A stretch of DNA of 64,000 nucleotides from positions 24,072 to 88,071 of the forward strand of contig JAGXNR010000004.1 in assembly GCA_019894875.1 (NCBI GenBank), read 5' to 3'. This DNA comes from Promethearchaeota archaeon. Lineage in GTDB: Archaea; Asgardarchaeota; Lokiarchaeia; Sigynarchaeales; SOKP01. The notes under the pieces are model-generated. The model was given only the letters and a program-made list of their open reading frames with translations. It made no database searches and had not been told where the DNA came from. A program made the translations under genes and the position numbers. This document shows, piece after piece, positions 1 through 8,306 of the stretch (position 1 is its first letter; each line of letters starts with the position of its first letter).

Positions 1-50
1 GATTTATCATAATAAATTATAAAAATTTTTCACATTATCAACAAAATGCA

Positions 51-875
51 ATGATTATTATGTTTCTTCAAGAAATATCCTCAGTCTTATCAGAGAAATT
101 CTCTCCTAAAAGTTTTAAATTAAACTCTGAGATTTATGGTTTACAATATGGCCAGAAAAGAATCAATAAAACAATAAAAAAAATATTACTAACGATTGAT
201 GTAAGTATAGAAGCATTACATTTTGCTGTAAGAAATAAAATAAATCTGATTATTTCCCATCATAGCTTAATTAAAGATCCAATTAATACGTTTAATCAGA
301 ATCTAATTAATAAATTAACTTTGTTAACCAAATATCCAATTTCAATATTTGTATTAAACTCTTCATTTATCGCAGCAGAAGGAGGAGTATCAGAAACAAT
401 CGCGGAAGCACTTTATTTAAATATAGAAAAAACTTTTGAAATTAACAATTATAAAGGTGTTAAGGTCCCAATTGGACGAATTTGCACACCAAAACATTAT
501 TTAAAGAAAGATCAAAAAATATCTTTAGAAAATCTATTGAAGAGAATTAAGACAAACTTAGAATTAACACATGTGTTATATGTAGGTAATCTGAAAAATA
601 TAATTAATAAGATTTGCATTGTTGGGGGAGATACACCCAATATAAAATATTTAAGAAAAGCTCAGAATTTAGAATGTGATTGCTATATAACTGGAAAAAT
701 TGATTACTTGGATGCTATCTATGGAAGAGACACGGGTTTTAATTTAATTGAGGCTTCACACTATAAGATTGAAATACTAGCATTGAAAAAACTCTCTAAT
801 ATCCTGAGTTTGGAGTTCCCCTATGTCGAATTTTTATTATTTGAGTCAGGTGACCCTTTTAAAATTTCCTTTTAG
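51..875 (+). CDS. NIF3/DUF34-family dinuclear metal-binding protein
   Basis: A 274-residue protein of the NIF3 (YbgI, DUF34) family, also named GTP cyclohydrolase 1 type 2-like. The family binds two metal ions; its physiological role is unsettled. The N-terminal half carries the His-His metal motif (ISHHS, H70-H71). The C-terminal half has the GDTPNIKYL segment and the late His/Glu pair in ASHYKIE (about H237 and E241), so the usual ligands appear intact. Length matches the simple, insert-free members. ATG codons at 51 and 60 are both possible starts. It stands alone, followed by about 135 bp of AT-rich DNA. Family assignment is firm; function is not. Confidence 0.85.
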   Translation: MIIMFLQEISSVLSEKFSPKSFKLNSEIYGLQYGQKRINKTIKKILLTIDVSIEALHFAVRNKINLIISHHSLIKDPINTFNQNLINKLTLLTKYPISIFVLNSSFIAAEGGVSETIAEALYLNIEKTFEINNYKGVKVPIGRICTPKHYLKKDQKISLENLLKRIKTNLELTHVLYVGNLKNIINKICIVGGDTPNIKYLRKAQNLECDCYITGKIDYLDAIYGRDTGFNLIEASHYKIEILALKKLSNILSLEFPYVEFLLFESGDPFKISF

Positions 876-1010
876 AAAAAGCCATAAAGAATATTATGGT
901 AATAGTTAGAGTTAAAGATACATAAATAAAAGTTTAAATTTATTGAGATATAATTTGATTTTAGATAGATTTTATATTTTTTACCTATTCAGTATAATAG
1001 TGAAAGTAAA

Positions 1011-1592
1011 ATGCCAATAATTGAATATAACGGGAAAAAACCAGAAATAAGTTCAAATTCTTATGTAAGTCCCCAAAGCACCATTATTGGGGATGTAAAG
1101 ATTAAAGATAATGCAATAATTTGGCCGGGGTCCATCATTCGGGCAGAAAACTCCCCAATTGTGATCGGTGAATACTCAACAGTTTTTGATGGAGTCATGA
1201 TGCTAACAAGATCTCAGAGAAGTTCCATCAATATTGGCAGATACTGTATAATTGAGTCGGGTGTTGCCTTATTAGGATGTTTTATGGAAGATTATGTACA
1301 GATAAAAGAAGGTACTCTAATCTTCGAAGAAGCCTCTATAGGTGAGGGTGTAATAATAATGAATGGGAGCCAAGTTCCTCCTGGATTAACAATCCCTGCT
1401 CGAACTGTTATGAGAGGAATTCCTGTCGAAGCAATCAGAGAACAAACCAGGAACGATGTATTAAAACAAAAGGATCGCGCCGAAAATTATTCTCAATTAT
1501 TCATTAAAATAATAAATCAGCTTCCAAATGCTCAAGGCTATTTACTAACATTACCTGATTTTTTAAAGTTGTTATTAAAGAAAGAAGAATAA
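1011..1592 (+). CDS. Gamma-carbonic-anhydrase-like hexapeptide-repeat protein, zinc ligands missing
   Basis: A 193-residue left-handed beta-helix protein of the gamma-carbonic anhydrase family (YrdA/PaaY/Cam relatives). Hexapeptide-type turns run from about residue 10 to 140, followed by a C-terminal helix. The overall register matches family members (GSIIRAE near residue 42, DGVMML near 62, a PPG turn near 122). The three histidines that bind the catalytic metal are absent: the usual VHT is MLT, and the usual GHxxxLHG is ESGVALLG. Carbonic anhydrase activity is therefore unlikely, and a scaffold or other binding role is more plausible. Convergent with the TFB gene 20 bp downstream. Confidence 0.8.
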   Translation: MPIIEYNGKKPEISSNSYVSPQSTIIGDVKIKDNAIIWPGSIIRAENSPIVIGEYSTVFDGVMMLTRSQRSSINIGRYCIIESGVALLGCFMEDYVQIKEGTLIFEEASIGEGVIIMNGSQVPPGLTIPARTVMRGIPVEAIREQTRNDVLKQKDRAENYSQLFIKIINQLPNAQGYLLTLPDFLKLLLKKEE

Positions 1593-1611
1593 AAAAAAAA
1601 TTAAATTATAA

Positions 1612-2499
1612 TCAGACTAAAATATTTAACATTTTAACGAGTTCTTTATATCTTGAACGAAGTGTTACTTCAGTTACCCCTACTAAATTTGCAATCTCCT
1701 TTTGGGAAACTCTCTTATCCTTCATTTTGCAAACTAGATATAATGCTCCTGCGCATAATCCTTTCGGGTCTTTCCCTGAAGTGGAAAATTTCGAAATGAA
1801 AGATTGTAAAATTTTAATAGTGACATTCTCCGCTTCAGCATCTAAATCTAATTCTGCGATAAATCTTGGGATAAGTGAAATTGGATCAGTAGATGGAACC
1901 TTTAAATTTAATTCTCTAATTAGAGTTCTATAACATCTTCTTACATTCTTAGCGCTAATAGAAGTTTCATCTAAAATTTCCTGTAGTGTTCTGGGAATTT
2001 TCCTTTCTCTGCATGCAAAGTATAAGCAAGCAGCAACCATTCCGTTAATTGATCTTCCCCTAAGCAACTTTTTCTTGAAAGCCTCGATATAGAGTCTTAT
2101 AGCTGTCTTCTTTACATGATTAGGTAAATTTAAATTACTACCGATCCTCTTCAATTCAGTTGTTGCTATTAACATATTTCGTTTATCCCAAGTCATTCGA
2201 GAATTCCATTTTGCAGCGCGTTTCAAGTCAGGACTTTTAATACTTGTTTTGTCTATTATAGTGCTCAATCCCATATCGGGTAGAAGAATTGATATAGGAG
2301 ATCCAGTTCGCTCTCTACTTTCTTTTTCTTGTTTAGTAAAAGCTCTTTTACCACTATGAGAGATATCAACTATTCTTTCACTGATTACTAATCCACATTG
2401 ACCACAAACAATCTCTCCCTTTTCATGGAGTGGAATAACCTTCCCCTCACATTCAGGGCATGAATTTGAATAATTACTTAAATCTGATTCTATTTCCAT
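1612..2499 (-). CDS. tfb: Transcription initiation factor B (TFB)
   Basis: Archaeal TFIIB homologue that bridges TBP-promoter DNA and RNA polymerase. It has an N-terminal zinc ribbon (C14, C17, C32, C35), then the B-reader/linker region (GKRAFTKQEKESRER) and two cyclin-like repeats at roughly residues 115-200 and 205-295. The second repeat holds the CAGALYLVCK stretch and ends in a helix-turn-helix, QKEIANLVGVTEVTLRSRYKEL. The open frame could begin at a TTG at 2511, but the ATG at 2499 gives the expected short leader before the ribbon, so I prefer it. Length is normal. Transcribed alone; about 250 bp of AT-rich DNA separates it from the next minus-strand gene. Confidence 0.95.
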   Translation of the reverse strand: MEIESDLSNYSNSCPECEGKVIPLHEKGEIVCGQCGLVISERIVDISHSGKRAFTKQEKESRERTGSPISILLPDMGLSTIIDKTSIKSPDLKRAAKWNSRMTWDKRNMLIATTELKRIGSNLNLPNHVKKTAIRLYIEAFKKKLLRGRSINGMVAACLYFACRERKIPRTLQEILDETSISAKNVRRCYRTLIRELNLKVPSTDPISLIPRFIAELDLDAEAENVTIKILQSFISKFSTSGKDPKGLCAGALYLVCKMKDKRVSQKEIANLVGVTEVTLRSRYKELVKMLNILV

Positions 2500-2752
2500 A
2501 ATAATACCCAATTCTTATATTTAAAACAATTAAAATTCCTTATACCTAAATACTACAATTTTTAATTGAAAACTATCCCGTGCACCGATAGAAAACTGAT
2601 TTTAAAAATATTTCGAACTTTTGTGACTGAAAATCGAAAATAATCTCTGATGCAAATACTATAAACATAAATAGATTATTTAAATGTTTCGCTCACCAAT
2701 GGGAACTCATGGGGAATTGATGAATAATATCCCGATATTCCATTATTAATAT

Positions 2753-3382
2753 TTATAAGAAAAATGGAAGAAATGGAGTAAAGCCAAATAAAATGCATCC
2801 TGTAACACCCGAAAATAAACATATCATTGTTCTTCTTGGATTATTGATTATCCGGTTATTGTTTATTAAATACCAAAGACTTAAAACGATGTCTAAAAAA
2901 CAAGTAAGGGAAATAGAAGAAAAGCAATAGTATATGGTTTTTTCATGGGGAAGTTGAGCCATACTAATGTCTTTAATTCCATTCAAATAAAGTGGATTTA
3001 TTCCGCTAAATTCTATAAAGTTAAAAATAATACGATCTGGTAAGGGATCCAAAATCCACATCAAAAAATAAGTGCCATAATTAAATAGAATTCCAAATGC
3101 AAATGAAATATAAAGAGTACCTAATATTAATCTTGATTTAGTTAATGTATCCTCCTCTTTTTCAACTTTTTTTAACCTAGGTTGAAGATAAATTCCCCTT
3201 AACCTTAATAACGTTAGAATTCCGATTGCCAGGAGGATAAAAACGAAGATATATTTTATATACTGGATAAAAATTAAGAAAAAGTCATTAAATGCAACGC
3301 ACCAGTTTTCTAAGCCTAAAATTATATCATCAACTACATTTTCAAAAGATAAATCCTTTTTAATTAAGAAGAACAAAACCAT
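2753..3382 (-). CDS. Unknown four-helix membrane protein
   Basis: A 209-residue protein I do not recognise. Four hydrophobic segments are visible: about residues 36-62 (QYIKYIFVFILLAIGILTLL), 85-112 (LILGTLYISFAFGILF), 150-172 (ISLTCFLDIVLSLWYLI) and 188-207 (the C-terminus). A basic stretch between the first two (RLKKVEKEEDTLTK) should face the cytoplasm. There is no signal peptide or catalytic motif. It lies upstream-to-downstream between the 143-residue unknown gene and tfb, all on the minus strand but with gaps of 70 and about 250 bp, so an operon is not evident. Confidence 0.6.
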   Translation of the reverse strand: MVLFFLIKKDLSFENVVDDIILGLENWCVAFNDFFLIFIQYIKYIFVFILLAIGILTLLRLRGIYLQPRLKKVEKEEDTLTKSRLILGTLYISFAFGILFNYGTYFLMWILDPLPDRIIFNFIEFSGINPLYLNGIKDISMAQLPHEKTIYYCFSSISLTCFLDIVLSLWYLINNNRIINNPRRTMICLFSGVTGCILFGFTPFLPFFL

Positions 3383-3452
3383 TTCATAGAACTATCTAAA
3401 ACTGTATATTTAAAGTCTACAAAATCAAAGATTTAGGCTAATCAACTTTAAA

Positions 3453-3884
3453 TTAGGTTATTTTTTCACATTCGTCGTTAATAACTTTTAAAGTCGTATT
3501 GAAATCTTGCCACCAATCTTGACCCTGTTGAGCAACTAACATTGGCTCTATTTTTCTGGAATCCAAACACCTAATTTCTTCTTTATGAGCTTTAATCTTC
3601 GTTTTCCAAATCTCAGAAAAAATCCCCTGTAAATTGATTTTAACTTTTTTAATTAGTTCTTCATATGAAACTGACACATCTTCGGTTTTTTGCAGTTTTT
3701 GAAGTTGTTCAAATTTCACTTTTTCTTTTGCCCGGTTTAAATCTCCACAACTAATTTTGATCGAAAATGGTTCTTCTTTCCCCCATTTACAGAATTTCTG
3801 GATTTCACATAAGGAGCAATAAATCTCAAAACTAATCGTATAATCTTCTAATCCAACGATAGAGTAATTTAAGGTTTTGGGCAT
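3453..3884 (-). CDS. Unknown soluble protein with cysteine pairs
   Basis: A 143-residue protein without a recognised family. The N-terminal third looks like beta strands and contains CSLC (about residues 23-26), a further FCKW Cys about eight residues on, and an SCGDL Cys, which together could bind a metal. The rest is helical and highly charged (residues 50-105), ending in a tryptophan-rich segment GQDWWQDF. No membrane segments. It is the first gene of a minus-strand run reading away from tRNA-Ile. Coding is supported by an ATG start, normal codon bias and no competing frame. Function unknown. Confidence 0.55.
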   Translation of the reverse strand: MPKTLNYSIVGLEDYTISFEIYCSLCEIQKFCKWGKEEPFSIKISCGDLNRAKEKVKFEQLQKLQKTEDVSVSYEELIKKVKINLQGIFSEIWKTKIKAHKEEIRCLDSRKIEPMLVAQQGQDWWQDFNTTLKVINDECEKIT

Positions 3885-4039
3885 ATTTCTTTCCTTATAA
3901 TTTATATATAAAAAATATAACCTTTTCTCTAATATAATTTAGGTCAAAAAATTTTTTAAACACTATTTATTAATTAAATTATTCGTTAAAGAATGATTTT
4001 TTAGATTTTACCCTAAAGAGTTCTTAAATTTCCCGGTAA

Positions 4040-4113
4040 GGGAGAGTGGCTTAGCCTGGTATAGCGCACGGCTGATAACCGTGAGGTCGGGGGTTCGAAG
4101 CCCCCCTTTCCCA
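4040..4113 (+). tRNA. tRNA-Ile (GAT anticodon)
   Basis: A full cloverleaf can be folded by eye: acceptor GGGAGAG pairs with CTTTCCC (one G-T pair), D-arm GGCT/AGC-type with AGCCTGGTATAGC, anticodon stem CACGG/CCGTG enclosing CTGATAA (anticodon GAT), and T-arm GGGGG TTCGAAG CCCCC. Discriminator base is A, and CCA is not encoded. No intron. Its GC content is far above the surrounding DNA. It precedes the AK6/tgtA operon by about 70 bp. Confidence 0.95.
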
Positions 4114-4182
4114 TTAATTTTTCCATGATCTTATTTCCATAACCTTCATTTACATGTTGAATTATATTACTAGAGTGTAAAA

Positions 4183-4782
4183 GTGAAAATGAAAATTATC
4201 ATTATCTCTGGAACTCCTGGTTGTGGTAAAACCTCTGTAGCAACTGAACTATCTGAGTTAGTCAATGCTCGTGTAATTTCCCTAAACGAGTTGGCAATTT
4301 CAGATGACTTTTCATTTGAATATGATCAGGAAAGGAAAACACATATAGTTGATTTTAAGATTTTTCTCCCGTATATCTTGAAGAAAATCAAACTATTGAA
4401 AAACGATAATCCCCCATTCTTAATAATAGAAAGTCATTTCTCAGACATTATCCCTAAAAAGTATATTGACTATGCTTTTATTTTGAGATGTGACCCAGAT
4501 GAATTGGTTAAACGGTTACAGAAAAAGAATTATGATAAAGAAAAAGTTTCAGAAAATGTTCAATCCGAAATTATGGGAAATTGCGTGACTTTTTTAATCG
4601 AAAAAAAATTAAAAAATCCTATTTATGAAATTGACACTACGAATGTAAACATTAATTCAGTAGCTAAAACTATTAATGATATATTATTTGCTAAAATTGA
4701 TGTAGAAAATTACTATTTGGGTAAAGTTGATTGGTTAAAAAAACTATTTAAAGAAGACAGGTTATCTGAGTTTTTTGATTAG
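4183..4782 (+). CDS. AK6/Fap7-type adenylate kinase
   Basis: A 199-residue P-loop kinase of the AK6 (Fap7, hCINAP) family, dual adenylate kinase/ATPases that help mature the small ribosomal subunit in eukaryotes and archaea. Walker A is GTPGCGKT at residues 10-17. The family-typical segment FILRCDPDELVKRLQKKNY, followed by the KVSENVQSEIMG helix, is present and gives a confident assignment. An ATG at 4183 and one two codons later are both usable. First gene of a tight run with tgtA (18 bp gap), the DUF371 gene and trm5, suggesting co-expression of tRNA/rRNA maturation functions. Confidence 0.88.
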   Translation: MKMKIIIISGTPGCGKTSVATELSELVNARVISLNELAISDDFSFEYDQERKTHIVDFKIFLPYILKKIKLLKNDNPPFLIIESHFSDIIPKKYIDYAFILRCDPDELVKRLQKKNYDKEKVSENVQSEIMGNCVTFLIEKKLKNPIYEIDTTNVNINSVAKTINDILFAKIDVENYYLGKVDWLKKLFKEDRLSEFFD

Positions 4783-4800
4783 CTGAAATAAAAAGTAATT

Positions 4801-6456
4801 GTGAAAACTGTGAAATGGGAAATAACGGATATTGATGCTTTGGGACGGATTGGAAAATTAATAATAAATGATAAGGAGATGGTTACTCCAAATTTATTCC
4901 CTGTTGTCCATCCTTACAGAAATCTACTCAATCTTTCAGATCTGAAGGACATAGGCGCTCAATGTGTTTTCACAAATGCTTACATTATTTATCAGAATTC
5001 TGAAATTCGGGATATAGTTTTAAGTAAAGGACTACATAAATATTTGAATTTTGATGGAATAATCGCCACTGATAGTGGTGCGTTTCAGAAATACATGTAC
5101 AACAAGACTGATTTTGAGCTAAATGCTGAAGATATAGAAAAATTCCAGGAGGACATTGGTTCAGATTTCCCTGTAATTTTAGATGAGCCCGTCCAACCAG
5201 ATGATAATTATGAAACCGCCAAAAAGAAAGTTGATTTATCAATACAACGTGCTAAAGATAATATTATTCGAAGAGTTAGCGATACTTGTCATTGGTTTGG
5301 ACCCATCCATGGAGCAAAGTATATGGATTTATTAGAATTAAGTACTGTCGAAATGAGTAAATTAGATTTTGACGTTTATGCGATTGGAGGTTTAGTTAAG
5401 TCTCTCTTAAATTATCGGTTTGACTTAGTGATTAAAACTCTTTTAAGGGTCAAAGAAAATATTGTTTGGAACAAACCAGTCCATATGTTTGGGCTTGGTC
5501 TACCCCAATTCTTTTCCTTAGCTGTAGCTTGTGGATGTGATTTAATGGATTCAGCAGCCTATATCTTATTTGCTAAAGAAAATAGATATTTCACCTTATC
5601 TACCGGGACAAGGAATCTAGAAGAATTAGAGGAATTTCCGTGTCATTGTCCTATTTGCTGTGAATATAAACCTAAAGAGGTATTGAATTTCGATAGCAAC
5701 CTGAGAACTGAATTACTGGCAAAACATAATTTATATTTATCTTTCTCGGAATTAAGAACAATTCGTCAAGCCATTAAAGAGGGGAATCTATGGGAACTCG
5801 TAGAACAAAGGATAAGAAATCACCCTCGCTTAGTAGATGCTTTCGGATTAGTTAAGTCAAAATTAGAACTATTTGAAAAACATGAAAATGTTTATAAACC
5901 AAAAGGGAGATTATACAGTTCCCCAGAAAGTATACATAGACCTTTACTTCATCGTTATGATTTAAGAATTAAGAATAACTATAGAGTTCCCTCTGAAGCA
6001 AAATATCTAATTCTTCTTCCAGAATTAGATGTGAAAGGTTCTCAATCACCTAGTATAAAGAGCTGGTTGGAAGAAATTGAAAACAATGCAATTATTCCAA
6101 GGGAGTCTCTTCACATTGCCTTCATTTCTGATTTTTTTGGCATCCTACCACTTGATTTGAGTTCAACTTTCCCGATGGGACAATACGAATCAATCAGTAG
6201 GTTAACAAGTAATAACAAAATCTATAATAAATTTGCCCAAAGAGTTGAGAATTTCTTCAAATTTCATGGAAATCATTATACCAAATGTAGTATATTAACT
6301 CCAGACCGGTATATTAATCAATTCAATGAGGAGATTGAATATTCAAAAAAAGAAACCATTATTAGTATATTTAATAAGTTGAAATCTAAATTAGTACTAA
6401 ATTGCTCTATTTTTGAGGATATTCCAGAAATTCTGCAATTTTTCAAGGATGATTAA
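4801..6456 (+). CDS. tgtA: Archaeosine tRNA-guanine transglycosylase (TgtA)
   Basis: 551-residue archaeal TGT that swaps guanine-15 in the tRNA D-loop for preQ0, the first step of archaeosine synthesis. The TIM-barrel domain covers about residues 1-350 and includes the catalytic-site motif ATDSGAFQ (Asp near residue 95), GPIHG and the zinc site HCPICCEY near residue 280. Residues about 370-551 match the archaeal C1-type region, with FGILPLDLSSTFPMGQYES corresponding to the FGxVP..YP..QY pattern shared with ArcS. No C-terminal PUA domain is visible although many archaeal TGTs have one, so a PUA protein may be encoded elsewhere. Start is GTG at 4801. The next gene begins 2 bp after the stop. 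Confidence 0.93.
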   Translation: MKTVKWEITDIDALGRIGKLIINDKEMVTPNLFPVVHPYRNLLNLSDLKDIGAQCVFTNAYIIYQNSEIRDIVLSKGLHKYLNFDGIIATDSGAFQKYMYNKTDFELNAEDIEKFQEDIGSDFPVILDEPVQPDDNYETAKKKVDLSIQRAKDNIIRRVSDTCHWFGPIHGAKYMDLLELSTVEMSKLDFDVYAIGGLVKSLLNYRFDLVIKTLLRVKENIVWNKPVHMFGLGLPQFFSLAVACGCDLMDSAAYILFAKENRYFTLSTGTRNLEELEEFPCHCPICCEYKPKEVLNFDSNLRTELLAKHNLYLSFSELRTIRQAIKEGNLWELVEQRIRNHPRLVDAFGLVKSKLELFEKHENVYKPKGRLYSSPESIHRPLLHRYDLRIKNNYRVPSEAKYLILLPELDVKGSQSPSIKSWLEEIENNAIIPRESLHIAFISDFFGILPLDLSSTFPMGQYESISRLTSNNKIYNKFAQRVENFFKFHGNHYTKCSILTPDRYINQFNEEIEYSKKETIISIFNKLKSKLVLNCSIFEDIPEILQFFKDD

Positions 6457-6458
6457 GA

Positions 6459-6881
6459 GTGCCGATTATCGAGAAAATCTATGCATGGGGTCATGAAAAT
6501 ATTTTATGTACTCATAGATCAACTATTGAGATTACAAAAGAAACAAATCTGACAATGAGGGGAGATTGTGTTTTAGCAGTGGGTGCATCAAAAGCATGCT
6601 TAGATCTAACTGCTGATTTCAAGCATAAGATTAAAAATGGAAAAAAGTTTAAAGTTAAATTGGAAGTAGATGATATACAAGATTTTTTTTACGGTTTTGG
6701 AAATAAAGATTTAAAGTTGTTAGATAAATCTGATGTGGTTTTTCGTAAAAGTGCTTTTATTTGTGATCGAACCGTTTTGATAAACTGCTCAAAATCATCC
6801 AAAGAATTAAGTAGGGAATTAATTAGTAAATTAGAAAATCCTGAAAAAAAAATATCTTTAACATTTGAAGTAGATGAGTAA
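6459..6881 (+). CDS. DUF371-family conserved archaeal protein
   Basis: 140-residue protein matching the archaeal DUF371 family: the signature GHENILCTHRSTIEITKE near the N-terminus, followed by RGDCVLAVGASKAC, is characteristic. It is predicted to be a small beta-rich domain with no membrane segments. Start is GTG at 6459, 2 bp after tgtA; its last 8 bases overlap the start of trm5 (GATGAGTAA shared). Placement between two tRNA-modifying enzymes suggests a role in RNA modification or binding, but that is inference, since the family's biochemical function is not established to my knowledge. Confidence 0.8.
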   Translation: MPIIEKIYAWGHENILCTHRSTIEITKETNLTMRGDCVLAVGASKACLDLTADFKHKIKNGKKFKVKLEVDDIQDFFYGFGNKDLKLLDKSDVVFRKSAFICDRTVLINCSKSSKELSRELISKLENPEKKISLTFEVDE

Positions 6882-8025
6882 AAGGAAAAGTAAACATAAA
6901 GGGGAAATTAACTTTCTAAAAGTGAAAAAAACCGACGGTCATTATATCATTCAAACATTAAAAGATAATTTTAAAAATGCTTCTGTTATTAACCACAAAT
7001 ATAAGATCTCATATGAAGACAACTTTATATTATTCCCTTTGGTAGAAAGTAAAGATATTATTGATAAATTAAAAAATAAACTAGAGGATTCCCTCACATA
7101 TTATATTGTCTCTCGAGAGCCTTTAATCAGACAAAATTTCAAACATAAGTCTCTCCAAGAAGCCTTAACAGGCAAAATTCCTGATTTATTTTTTGATTTA
7201 ATTCCAAAATCCTATGATATCATCGGAAATATCGCAATCCTAGAATTTGAAAAACCAGCTCAAATAGAGGATGATGAATTTAGTGAATACAGAACATTAA
7301 TTGCTGAGGCCGTGATTGGTGTAAATAAAAATGTTCAATCTGTATTTGTGAAAAAAAGTGAGATTAAAGGAGATTATCGACTAAGGGAATTTGCACATTT
7401 AAGGGGTGAAAATAAATCGGAAACGATTCACAAAGAAAATAACTGTAGTTTCAAGCTTGATATAAAGCACACCTATTTTTCACCAAGATTAGTCTATGAA
7501 CGACGTAGGATTTCAAATACTAAAATACAGGAAAACGAGGTCATCGTTGATATGTTTGCGGGAGTAGGACCTTTCTCAATACAGATAGCTAAACTTAATC
7601 ATGTGAAAATTCATGCTTTTGATGTAAATCCGTATGCTTATAAGTACCTCAAAGAAAATATCGAGTTAAATAAACTCACAGGGACGGTCATACCATATAA
7701 TACTAATGTGAGAGATTTGCTTAAGCCTTCGAACCACATTGGAAAGAAGTTATGTGGAACTGTGGATAGAGTTATAATGAATCTACCGGAACAGTCACTA
7801 AGTTTCATTGATGTGGCATGTTTTCTGTTGAAAAAATCCTGTGGGATTATACATTTTTACCAATTTTCTGAAAAACCAAACCCAATCGAAAAAACCATGG
7901 GGTATTTGAATAAAAAGTTGAATGATTTTAATTGGGTTATAACTAAAATCCAAAATTCTAAAATTGTGAAATCACATTCCCCAAAAGCAGAATTAGTTGT
8001 AATTGATTTAGGCATCAAATCTTAA
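6874..8025 (+). CDS. trm5: tRNA (guanine-37-N1)-methyltransferase Trm5
   Basis: 383-residue SAM-dependent methyltransferase that makes m1G37 (and wyosine precursors) 3' of the anticodon. Domain order fits archaeal Trm5b: an N-terminal D1-like region (residues 20-90), the middle domain with LREFAHLRGENKSETIHKE, the YFSPRLVYERRRI segment (near residue 205-215), SAM motif I VDMFAGVGPFS (near 229) and the catalytic loop MNLPEQSL (near 306), where archaeal Trm5 has NLP. Overlaps the DUF371 gene by 8 bp, so translation is probably coupled. Last gene of the AK6-tgtA-DUF371-trm5 run. Confidence 0.92.
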   Translation: MSKRKSKHKGEINFLKVKKTDGHYIIQTLKDNFKNASVINHKYKISYEDNFILFPLVESKDIIDKLKNKLEDSLTYYIVSREPLIRQNFKHKSLQEALTGKIPDLFFDLIPKSYDIIGNIAILEFEKPAQIEDDEFSEYRTLIAEAVIGVNKNVQSVFVKKSEIKGDYRLREFAHLRGENKSETIHKENNCSFKLDIKHTYFSPRLVYERRRISNTKIQENEVIVDMFAGVGPFSIQIAKLNHVKIHAFDVNPYAYKYLKENIELNKLTGTVIPYNTNVRDLLKPSNHIGKKLCGTVDRVIMNLPEQSLSFIDVACFLLKKSCGIIHFYQFSEKPNPIEKTMGYLNKKLNDFNWVITKIQNSKIVKSHSPKAELVVIDLGIKS

Positions 8026-8277
8026 ATCTCTTAATTAGGCTAATATTGTTTATCCTTAGGTATTAAATCTGGATAAATCGGTTCAAATTTCGAAGTAAAC
8101 ACCTTCGGATTCATCCATCTCTTTTTTTGTTCTAAATAGAGCCATTCTTTTTTATATCATTTTGCATAGATAATAAGTCTTGAGTATATTTCTAAGTTCT
8201 ATATGAAATTAAGATTATTCTTTAGTGAAAAACTTATAAAACATCCATTTAATTTTCCTTTTTGTAAAATGAGTTAG

Positions 8278-8286
8278 TTTAAATAT
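8278..8286 (+). promoter_or_regulatory. TATA box of the MFS transporter gene
   Basis: The string TTTAAATAT lies with its centre about 25 nt upstream of the ATG at 8307. At that spacing transcription would begin at or next to the start codon, giving a leaderless mRNA, which is common in archaea. No Shine-Dalgarno motif sits before the ATG, in agreement. Confidence 0.45.
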
Positions 8287-8306
8287 TCGAGTGTAGAAAG
8301 AATTAG

